Shown here one piece after another: positions 8,524 through 14,887 of a stretch of 48,972 nt of DNA. The notes below the pieces were generated by a model. The model saw only the letters and a list, made by a program, of their open reading frames with translations, had not been told where the DNA came from and made no database searches. Position numbers and translations under genes: made by a program. The stretch is from an uncultured Lachnospiraceae bacterium (lineage in GTDB: Bacteria > Bacillota > Clostridia > Lachnospirales > Lachnospiraceae), in contig CAOKPU010000017.1 of NCBI GenBank assembly GCA_948470755.1, positions 1 to 48,972 of the forward strand, in the 5' to 3' direction. The first letter of the stretch is position 1. Each line of letters starts with the position of its first letter.

Positions 8524-8532
8524 GAGGGGTTT
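8505..8532 (-). terminator. Terminator-like hairpin at the end of the fla/che operon
   Basis: This is a perfect 12-bp stem (8505-8516 with 8521-8532) around a four-base loop, overlapping the stop codon of the last operon gene. The stem ends in AAA/TTT, but no long T-run follows on the minus strand (it continues ATGTTATAAT). Termination may therefore be only partial, letting some flagellar transcription enter rpsB. Confidence 0.6.
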
Positions 8533-9163
8533 ACTGCTGTCCGGTAATAATTTTAGCAATCATTTCCATATCCGCATCCGATGGGATCGTATATTCCGCA
8601 GCAACAACTTTTCTATCATATCCGTTATCCACAAGAAACTTATCGAAATCGGCATCCTGAGGAATCAGGCCTCCTGCTTTCAGCCTTTCTTCTATACTAT
8701 AAGGAGGTTCCCCCTTCTTTACCGTAAAGATAACCGATCCTTCCTGACTAACCTCTTTTACAGTCTCATTTATCTCATCTTCAGGTTCCGTCTCCTCCAT
8801 ATCCATTCCGCCATGCAGCATCCCTTCCGGTTCTTCTTCCCCTTCCGGCCCGCTTTCTTCTTCCGTTCCCGGCTCCTGCTGATTCCCTTCTTTTTCCTCT
8901 TCTACGGTTTCTTCCTTTTCCGTCGGCTCTTTCTTTTCATACGCTTCTGCCGCTTCTTTCCGGACCCGCTCTTCCGTTTCTGCTTTAGCCTCCTCTAAGT
9001 ATCCGGCCAAATCATCTTCATCTATCATCCCAAGTTCTTTTGCCTTCGCAACCACCTCGCGGTCGGTAAGGCTTTCCTCTTTCCCTGGCAATATAACACC
9101 CATAACGATCGCCGTTAAAATAATGCCCAGTCCCAATCCTCTCAAATAATATTTTAAATTCAT
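8531..9163 (-). CDS. Membrane-anchored MltG/YceG-like protein lacking a catalytic domain
   Basis: The 210-residue product has one membrane helix (about residues 8-25) and then a very acidic, Glu-rich coiled region (about 30-135). The C-terminal segment (about 140-207), from SVIFTVKKGEPPYSIEERL to PSDADMEMIAKIITG, resembles the small LysM-like subdomain of endolytic transglycosylase MltG. I see no counterpart of the MltG catalytic domain with its essential Glu, so lytic activity is unlikely; peptidoglycan or protein binding is a guess. It is the last gene of the fla/che operon, 34 bp after the DUF6115 gene, and its stop lies inside the terminator hairpin. Confidence 0.7.
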   Translation of the reverse strand: MNLKYYLRGLGLGIILTAIVMGVILPGKEESLTDREVVAKAKELGMIDEDDLAGYLEEAKAETEERVRKEAAEAYEKKEPTEKEETVEEEKEGNQQEPGTEEESGPEGEEEPEGMLHGGMDMEETEPEDEINETVKEVSQEGSVIFTVKKGEPPYSIEERLKAGGLIPQDADFDKFLVDNGYDRKVVAAEYTIPSDADMEMIAKIITGQQ

Positions 9164-9196
9164 AACTGCTCCCGCCTGTTTTTACTATCCGGATAG

Positions 9197-9952
9197 CTAC
9201 TTGGCCTGTTCATACAGGTCAATTACCAATTTTACTTCCCCGACCCCCAAACCCAGATCTTTCGCAATTGCCGTCACAGATTTTCCCAATTTGTGCAGCC
9301 GCAATATTTTCTCATTATTATTACGGCTTTGTTCTTCCCCATTTACAAGCTCCTCCGCTCTATTTTCCTTTCGGAGGACCTGATCAGATATTTCTACTTT
9401 TTCCGGTGAAAATGGCACAAATCCATTCTCAGCCCGGCCATCCTGCCGTTCTGTATCCTCTGTATTTTTTTCTTTTTCCTCTTCTTCTATTCCATCCTTG
9501 ACAGGATCCACAGCTTCTTTTACCGTAATCTCAATATCCTGTACTTCTTGTTTAATTACTTTCATTCTCCTGTCCGCATCGCTTAATGTCTTTACAAACG
9601 TATCGTGCTTATCATTCAACATATCATACAGGAAAATAACTTCCTGGTGATTCTTGTTAATGCCTTCCATCACCTGTTCCGAGTACTCATTGATAGCCAT
9701 AATCTTTTCATTTGTCAGGCGTTCCATCGCCCTCTCCGTCTTCTCCACGGAATAGGCAACCGTTTCATCCACCATATCGTTCAGACGGTTTCTTACCTCC
9801 TTGGCCTCTCTTTCAACCAGCCCCCGGATTAATTCTTCATCAATTCTTACTCCCATCTCAGCCGCGCCCCCTCCCTTTCCCGCCGGAAGCGCATACCCAA
9901 GAATTAAAATAATGGCGCCTAGTATAATAAGGCCAATCTCCATCAAGCCCAT
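9197..9952 (-). CDS. DUF6115-type membrane protein with C-terminal HTH, at the swrB position
   Basis: The 251-residue product has an N-terminal membrane helix (about 4-24). A long charged coiled coil (about 35-140) and an acidic linker follow. The C-terminal 40 residues (LHKLGKSVTAIAKDLGLGVGEVKLVIDLYEQ) look like a small helix-turn-helix, as in DUF6115 proteins of Clostridia. The ATG at 9952 follows AGGAGA; Met4 is an alternative. In B. subtilis the gene between sigD and rpsB is swrB, also a single-pass coiled-coil protein that stimulates flagellar export-gate assembly, so a similar role is plausible from position and architecture, not from sequence identity I can verify. Confidence 0.7.
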   Translation of the reverse strand: MGLMEIGLIILGAIILILGYALPAGKGGGAAEMGVRIDEELIRGLVEREAKEVRNRLNDMVDETVAYSVEKTERAMERLTNEKIMAINEYSEQVMEGINKNHQEVIFLYDMLNDKHDTFVKTLSDADRRMKVIKQEVQDIEITVKEAVDPVKDGIEEEEKEKNTEDTERQDGRAENGFVPFSPEKVEISDQVLRKENRAEELVNGEEQSRNNNEKILRLHKLGKSVTAIAKDLGLGVGEVKLVIDLYEQAK

Positions 9953-9964
9953 ATGTTCTTTCTC

Positions 9965-10285
9965 CTAGATCTTTGCATCAAATCTTCCTATCCCTTTTAA
10001 AAATACTTTTCCGTCAAAATCTTTTTCCTGGCTCTTTTTCCGCCTTTTCCCTCCATCGCCGGAATATTCCCCATTGCCTTTTTCTTTTGCATCGTAATTC
10101 TTTTTTCCATTCTCCGCATTATCCCCCTGATGGACCTGGGCGACTTTACTCTCTACCGTTTTCTGAAACTGAGTCTGGAAATTCGACTGATCGACCATAC
10201 CTTTGTTATCTTCATTGTGCTTTATTGTAGTATAGTCCTGCGCCCTTGTTATAGTACCCTGCAATTCAATACGGTTAATCGACAT
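9965..10285 (-). CDS. Small hydrophilic protein of unknown function in the fla/che operon
   Basis: I do not recognise this 106-residue protein. It begins MSINRIELQGTITRAQDYTT, is soluble and highly charged, and has a Gly/Lys/Asn-rich low-complexity middle (about 55-90). It has no membrane segment or Cys. A perfect AGGAGG lies 8 bp before the ATG, and the gene sits tightly between fapA and the DUF6115 gene with 19 and 12 bp gaps, which supports real translation. The N-terminal motif is reminiscent of small proteins in clostridial flagellar operons, but I can give no function. Confidence 0.7.
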   Translation of the reverse strand: MSINRIELQGTITRAQDYTTIKHNEDNKGMVDQSNFQTQFQKTVESKVAQVHQGDNAENGKKNYDAKEKGNGEYSGDGGKRRKKSQEKDFDGKVFLKGIGRFDAKI

Positions 10286-10304
10286 AGCTATAACCTCCTT
10301 ACCC

Positions 10305-11900
10305 CTAAATTGCCGTCATCTTTACATCTCCATCCAATTTAATAAATTTACAATATTTCATTTCGCTTTGCACGACCATGGAAACGTCTCCTATGCTGAT
10401 TTTAGTTCCGGGGAACACGACCCCTGTCACTTCCACCTTCGCATTTGTATATATCCCTATCGATTCCTGCAGCCTTTCCATTTCCTGCGCCTTATCTTCA
10501 ATTTCTTTCTCTTTTACCTTATGAAGAGCAATCAATGATTTTACATACTGCAACTGTTCGGGAGTTACTTTTATCCCTTTCGCCTGCTTCTGTCTGGAAG
10601 CTTCGATCAAAGGCTGTACGGACTTCACAACCCTCGACGCATTAGCAATATCCCACTGCAGATTCTGAATGCGCACCTTAATTGTCGGATCCGCCCCTAC
10701 TTCCACAATCGTGTCCGCCCCCATGGATGATCCCAATGTTTTTACAGAAACAATATTCGTTGCACACACGCGTCCGCCGGTAATAAACCCTCTCTTCCCG
10801 CTTACAGTAATTTCATCCCCTGCATAAACAGTACTATGAAGAATAGATTCCGATGATACATAACCTAATGCGGTAACCGTTGCATTCTCTAAAAACTTCG
10901 CGACCACATTCCCTTTGGCATTCAGGACTCCCTTCCCCATGCCGTTCATCCCTTTGGCGATAATAATGTCTCCCCCTGCTTCCACCAAAGCACCTTCTAC
11001 CACGCCTGAAACCTCGACGTTTCCCTTCGCTTTTACGGAAAAATTAGCGCAGACATTCCCGTTTACTTGCACATTCCCGTCATATTCTATATTTCCTGTA
11101 GAATTATCCACGTTTTCCACTGTCAGGACATCGGAAACAAATACTTTATCATCCACCAAAGTGACATGACCGTCCACTTCCGATGTAATCGTCAGTTTAT
11201 CCTCGGAAATAACTATGTTCCTGCCAAATTTCAGCTTTTTTTTCTTTACATCCCGGGGTTTTATCTTTTCTCCCTCAATACTATAACCTACATCCCCCGG
11301 ATCTTCCGGAAACAACTTTGCAAGAACATCCCCGGCATGGCAGTGGCTGATTGTATTCAGATTAAAAAAATCTACGCTTCCGTCTTCCTTCAACGTAGGA
11401 CGCGCGCTTAAATCCGTATTAAAATAATACTCAATATACGCATCGGATCCATGTCTCGGCTGTTGTCCTACCGCCACAATATAATCCTCGCAATACGTAC
11501 GATTATCAAAAAAACGCTCAATCTCTTCTTCCTGAATTCCATATTGAATCCCCTTAAAACTAAGATCCGCTATAAATTCCTGTTTTGTCATCATTCCGCC
11601 ATTTTTAGAAGGGGGATAAAAACGAGCGATTGCATTCATCTTATCCGGGCCTACCACCAGTTTATATGATTCCCTTACCTCGCTGCAGGCCGTATAATTA
11701 ATCGTAATCTGCTGATTTCCTGACGCACCCGCAATGGAAGCAATTGCAGAACTATCATAGGAGATACCTCTGCTTCCCAAATACTCCGCAATCTCACTAT
11801 TCGATACTGCCATGCCCCCTGATGTAGGCGGATAAACGCACAAATAGGTCTGATTTGCGTCACAAACTAATTGAAAATATCCATTCATACTAATAACCAT
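10305..11900 (-). CDS. fapA: FapA family (DUF342) protein
   Basis: The 531-residue product has an N-terminal domain (about 1-170), then a long stretch of repeated short beta strands (DGHVTLVDD, VDGNVQVNGNVCANFSVKAKGNVEVSGVVEGA; about 220-400), as in the DUF342/FapA beta-helix. A coiled coil at about 430-480 and a final small strand-rich segment follow. The family belongs to the bactofilin-like polymer-forming group, and FapA of Vibrio affects flagellar assembly and localisation. Here it sits directly after sigD inside the flagellar operon, which supports a flagellar role. The start is uncertain: ATG at 11900 has GAGAG at normal distance, while ATG at 11888 gives the usual MNGYFQLV opening. 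Confidence 0.82.
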   Translation of the reverse strand: MVISMNGYFQLVCDANQTYLCVYPPTSGGMAVSNSEIAEYLGSRGISYDSSAIASIAGASGNQQITINYTACSEVRESYKLVVGPDKMNAIARFYPPSKNGGMMTKQEFIADLSFKGIQYGIQEEEIERFFDNRTYCEDYIVAVGQQPRHGSDAYIEYYFNTDLSARPTLKEDGSVDFFNLNTISHCHAGDVLAKLFPEDPGDVGYSIEGEKIKPRDVKKKKLKFGRNIVISEDKLTITSEVDGHVTLVDDKVFVSDVLTVENVDNSTGNIEYDGNVQVNGNVCANFSVKAKGNVEVSGVVEGALVEAGGDIIIAKGMNGMGKGVLNAKGNVVAKFLENATVTALGYVSSESILHSTVYAGDEITVSGKRGFITGGRVCATNIVSVKTLGSSMGADTIVEVGADPTIKVRIQNLQWDIANASRVVKSVQPLIEASRQKQAKGIKVTPEQLQYVKSLIALHKVKEKEIEDKAQEMERLQESIGIYTNAKVEVTGVVFPGTKISIGDVSMVVQSEMKYCKFIKLDGDVKMTAI

Positions 11901-11966
11901 GCCTTTCTCTCAACCCGCAAACTTTGAACCGAAAGTACAATATTTGCAAGACAAATAAGTCTGTTT

Positions 11967-11986
11967 GTGAAAAATTTATTTTTCAC
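11967..11986 (-). other. Perfect stem-loop between sigD and fapA
   Basis: Nine-base arms (GTGAAAAAT and ATTTTTCAC) enclose a two-base loop directly after the sigD stop. No T-run follows on the minus strand. A second small hairpin (ACAAA / TTTGT) overlaps its downstream side. It could be an attenuator or an mRNA stability element separating sigD from fapA. Confidence 0.4.
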
Positions 11987-11990
11987 GCTA

Positions 11991-12752
11991 TTATGTCAAT
12001 ATCCCTATATAATTTCCCATTTTTGTTTTCATTTTCTGCAAGGCTCTCGTATGCAGCTGTGAAATCCTTGATTCGGACACCTCCAAAATGCTGCTGATTT
12101 CCTTTAATGTCAATTCTTCATAATAATATAACTCAATGACCCTTCGCTCTTTTTCTGTCAATAATCCTAGTGCTTCCGACAAAATTTTCTTCAGTTCCTC
12201 TTTCTCCACAACCTCTTCCGGGCTGTCGAAATGAGCATTCTTATTATTTTCAGCCGGTATCTCGCTCCCCTGTTCCATAAATTCATTCAAAGATACCACG
12301 CCTGTTATCTTCATCTGAGACTGCCACTCTCCAAATTCATCCTCAGATATCCCTAATGCTTCTGCTATTTCCGTTTCTGTCGCGTTCCTTCCCTGAACAG
12401 CTTCAATTTCTTTAATGGCCGCGTCAATCTTTTTCTGTCTTTGCCTAATTGTCCTCGGAATCCAGTCCATTTTACGTATTTGATCCAAAATCGCCCCTCT
12501 GATGCGCAGACTTGCATAAGTCTCAAATTTGACTGCTTTCATACTGTCAAATTTGTCGATCGCATCGATCAGGCCAAAAATACCATAACCCACTAAATCA
12601 TCATACTCAACATTATACCCCAGATACATGCTGAGCCTCCCGGCAACCAGTTTCACCAACGAGGCATATTCCAAAATGAGTTTTTCGCGTATTTCAGGCG
12701 ATTTCGCTTTTGCGTATTCCTCCCACAATTTCCTTCTGCCTGCTTCGTCCAT
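11991..12752 (-). CDS. sigD: Flagellar RNA polymerase sigma factor (SigD/FliA/WhiG family)
   Basis: This alternative sigma factor directs transcription of late flagellar and chemotaxis genes. The 253-residue product has region 2 (LILEYASLVKLVAGRLS to DLVGYGIFGLIDAIDKFD, about 25-70, with the FETYASLRIRGAILDQIR melting segment), region 3 (about 85-150) and region 4 with an HTH (LTLKEISSILEVSESRISQLHTRAL, about 215-240). Length and the RIRGAILDQIRKMDWIPR signature are those of the sigma-28 family. An AGGTGG site precedes the ATG. It lies near the 3' end of the operon, as in B. subtilis, where distance from the promoter limits SigD levels. No anti-sigma factor FlgM is in the window. Confidence 0.95.
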   Translation of the reverse strand: MDEAGRRKLWEEYAKAKSPEIREKLILEYASLVKLVAGRLSMYLGYNVEYDDLVGYGIFGLIDAIDKFDSMKAVKFETYASLRIRGAILDQIRKMDWIPRTIRQRQKKIDAAIKEIEAVQGRNATETEIAEALGISEDEFGEWQSQMKITGVVSLNEFMEQGSEIPAENNKNAHFDSPEEVVEKEELKKILSEALGLLTEKERRVIELYYYEELTLKEISSILEVSESRISQLHTRALQKMKTKMGNYIGILT

Positions 12753-12776
12753 ATTTTTTCAGCCACCTTTACCTAA

Positions 12777-13076
12777 TTATCCTTCCGTTTTCACCTGTCC
12801 TTCTTGTAAATCAGATTCTTCTTCATCTGTCAATTCATCCCCGGCATCAACTTCCTCCGGCTGATTCTGTTTGTCAAATTTGTTTAACATCATTATAAAC
12901 AGGTTCCCTGCAATATAAAAGACAATCATTACTCCCAGCAGGATCATCAGCATCTTATTCGTCTCATAATAATTAAAATGCATGATAATGCTGCTCACCG
13001 CCCCAACGGACAGCATTAAAAAAGGCGGTATCAATTTTCTTTTCATTGCTTTTCCTCTTTTTTTCCTGTCACTCAT
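12777..13076 (-). CDS. Small two-helix membrane protein of unknown function
   Basis: I do not recognise this 99-residue protein. It has a basic N-terminus (MSDRKKRGKAMKRK), two hydrophobic helices (about 15-32 and 41-63), and an acidic tail rich in Glu and Asp. Its ATG overlaps the cheD stop codon in an ATGA arrangement, so it is translationally coupled to cheD, and it ends 24 bp before sigD. Met11 is a possible alternative start. A link to chemoreceptor or stator membranes is conceivable but unsupported. Confidence 0.72.
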   Translation of the reverse strand: MSDRKKRGKAMKRKLIPPFLMLSVGAVSSIIMHFNYYETNKMLMILLGVMIVFYIAGNLFIMMLNKFDKQNQPEEVDAGDELTDEEESDLQEGQVKTEG

Positions 13077-13558
13077 ATGGTCTTCTGCACCTTTCCAACG
13101 GCTTTAATTACAAAATCCCCTGTCTCCGGATAAAAAATAACGGTTCTTCCATAGCTGTCCCCGGTATCCTGTGCTAAAATGGGGATTTTTAACTGCGCCA
13201 GCTTCCTTTTCGTTGCTTCTACGTTCCGCTCTCCTATCCGGACCATTTCCGATTTATTCTGAAAAGAAAACATCTGCGCCCCTCCCGCAATTTTCGCTAC
13301 CATGCGGCTCTGCTTCGCCCCTTTTGCCACCATCTGCCTTACCAGCTCAGTAATGCCTGTATCCGCAAACTTGGGGATATTGCTGTTATTTCTTATTTGT
13401 GTGCTGTCCGGCAGCATTATATGTGCCAACCCCCCGATTTTTGTTACCGGATCCCTGATGGCTATTCCTACACATGATCCAAGCCCTAAAGTAGTAACAG
13501 CATCCGGACTGACACACACCCTTAAATCCGCCATTCCGACTTTAATCGTTTCGCTCAT
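13073..13558 (-). CDS. cheD: Chemoreceptor glutamine deamidase CheD
   Basis: CheD deamidates glutamines on chemoreceptors and, in Firmicutes, binds CheC and raises its CheY-P phosphatase activity. The 161-residue product has the catalytic Cys in TTLGLGSCVGIAI (C29) and the His in GGLAHIMLPDS (H46), with the conserved phosphatase-contact and RNV segments downstream (GERNVEATKRKL). The ATG follows GGGAGA/CGGGAA. It is normally coupled to cheC, but here 204 bp with tandem hairpin repeats separates the two. A six-codon reading frame (13555-13575) overlaps its start codon. Confidence 0.94.
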   Translation of the reverse strand: MSETIKVGMADLRVCVSPDAVTTLGLGSCVGIAIRDPVTKIGGLAHIMLPDSTQIRNNSNIPKFADTGITELVRQMVAKGAKQSRMVAKIAGGAQMFSFQNKSEMVRIGERNVEATKRKLAQLKIPILAQDTGDSYGRTVIFYPETGDFVIKAVGKVQKTI

Positions 13559-13601
13559 TTTCCCGAGTCTCCCATTTTTCCTATGAAATATCCCTTATAT
13601 A

Positions 13602-13735
13602 TTGTCACCAGCCGTAAGGCTGATGACCTACGCGCATTTCAATGCGCTTCCTCTTTTTCTTGTCACCAGCCGTAAGGCTGATGACCTGCGCGCATTTCAA
13701 TGCGCTTCCTCTTTTTCTTGCCGCCAGCCGGCGGC
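13602..13735 (-). repeat. 58-bp tandem repeat with two hairpins per unit, between cheC and cheD
   Basis: Copies at 13602-13659 and 13660-13717 differ at one base; a diverged, hairpin-only third copy occupies 13718-13735. In the mRNA (minus strand) each unit gives a 10-bp stem (GUCAUCAGCC with GGCUGGUGAC, one G-U pair, UUAC loop) and a 6-bp stem (GCGCAU with AUGCGC, UGAA loop). A polypurine linker, AAGAAAAAGAGGAAG, separates them. The diverged copy keeps the ability to fold (GCCGCC with GGCGGC). No credible gene spans it. It looks like an intergenic RNA-structure repeat that could set the cheC to cheD expression ratio. Confidence 0.85.
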
Positions 13736-13762
13736 CCCACTCATTTCCATACATTTGGTCTT

Positions 13763-14383
13763 CTAACCGATTACAATTCCCAAAGACGACAAGATTCTCC
13801 CATATGACTCCAAGTCAGGGATAAGGATAAAATAACCGTCCAACTGTACCTCGTCAAAAAACTGAGTTTGTATTAAAAGGATCTGATCGCCCAATATCCC
13901 AAATTCTATGGCAGGAACGCTAAGAATCGCCCCCGCCATATCAATAGCCAGCGAAGGGATCGTCGGGCAAATCTTAAGATTCGTCATCATTGACAATGAA
14001 TTCAGATAAGAACCCGTTATGATGTTCCCGACTTCCTGAAGGGCGGATATCTCCATTTCGGAAAATTCATCCCCCTCAGTAGGCATTCCCATTAATTTCC
14101 CGACAAGATGTCTCGCCGCGCTTTTTTCCAAAAGAAACATAATGCTCCCGGTAATATCCCCCTCCACTCCAAGGTAAATACCGGCCATAATCTGTTCTTC
14201 CCCTCCCATCAGGGTAGCTACATCCTTAAATTCCAACAACTTTACTTGCGGCACGGACATATCAACTTTACACTGAAGCATCTGCGCTAACGCTGTCGTT
14301 GCATTCCCTGCGCCTATATTGCCCAGTTCTTTCAGTATATCATAATATTCCTGAGACATCGTCTCCAAATTCAAATCAGCCAC
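13763..14383 (-). CDS. cheC: CheY-P phosphatase CheC
   Basis: CheC dephosphorylates CheY-P and works with CheD in Firmicute adaptation. The 206-residue product is a tandem duplication with two active-site motifs of the form E-x-x-N: ELGN at E19/N22 and EVGN at E117/N120. I place the start at GTG 14383 because AGGAGG lies exactly 6 bp before it; a TTG two codons upstream overlaps that site. It follows cheW by 10 bp. FliY in this window is its switch-bound paralogue. Confidence 0.94.
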   Translation of the reverse strand: MADLNLETMSQEYYDILKELGNIGAGNATTALAQMLQCKVDMSVPQVKLLEFKDVATLMGGEEQIMAGIYLGVEGDITGSIMFLLEKSAARHLVGKLMGMPTEGDEFSEMEISALQEVGNIITGSYLNSLSMMTNLKICPTIPSLAIDMAGAILSVPAIEFGILGDQILLIQTQFFDEVQLDGYFILIPDLESYGRILSSLGIVIG

Positions 14384-14393
14384 TGCCAACCTC

Positions 14394-14861
14394 CTATACG
14401 CCTTCTTTGTCTAATACCACCGCATTCAAATCCAGCAGGGAAATCAATCCGCCATCCTCATATTTCCCTATTCCAAAAAGAAAATAATCTTTTTCTTCTT
14501 TACTGTCATACGACACTTTCTCAATCTGGTGATTTTCTAACGTCACTACTTCTTTTACTTCATCCACGGTAATCCCTATTGTCCCATGCTGTTCCAGCCT
14601 AAGGATGATAATCCTTGTGCTTTTCGTATATTCATCAGCAGGCAGCCCCATTTTAAGCCTGGCGCTCATAACAGGGATAACTTCACCGCGCAAATTAATA
14701 ACTCCCTTTAAATATTCCTGTACCTTCGGCACTCTTGTAATATGCTGCATACGCACAATGTTATCCACATACTTAATATCTATCCCGTACTGCTCGTCGC
14801 CAAGCTTAACCACGATAAACTGAGTCGTCTCATTATCCAAAGCAACTTTAACCTCTTCCAT
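14394..14861 (-). CDS. cheW: Chemotaxis coupling protein CheW
   Basis: CheW links chemoreceptors to the kinase CheA in the receptor array. The 155-residue product is a single CheW domain (TQFIVVKLGDEQYGIDIKYVDNIVR, NLRGEVIPVMSARLKMG, RLEQHGTIGITVDEVKEVV). AGGAGG precedes the ATG. It sits between cheA and cheC with gaps of 26 and 10 bp. Nothing unusual is seen. Confidence 0.96.
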   Translation of the reverse strand: MEEVKVALDNETTQFIVVKLGDEQYGIDIKYVDNIVRMQHITRVPKVQEYLKGVINLRGEVIPVMSARLKMGLPADEYTKSTRIIILRLEQHGTIGITVDEVKEVVTLENHQIEKVSYDSKEEKDYFLFGIGKYEDGGLISLLDLNAVVLDKEGV

Positions 14862-14887
14862 TCTACTGTCCTCCTAACAATATGAAC

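Noticed and set aside
13602-13735. CRISPR-like array
   Set aside because: The units are directly adjacent with no variable spacers and there are no cas genes.
13597-13756. Possible small gene of about 49 codons on the minus strand between cheC and cheD
   Set aside because: It reads the 58-bp repeat in two different frames (58 is not a multiple of three), so the peptide has no repeat logic and the frame is accidental.
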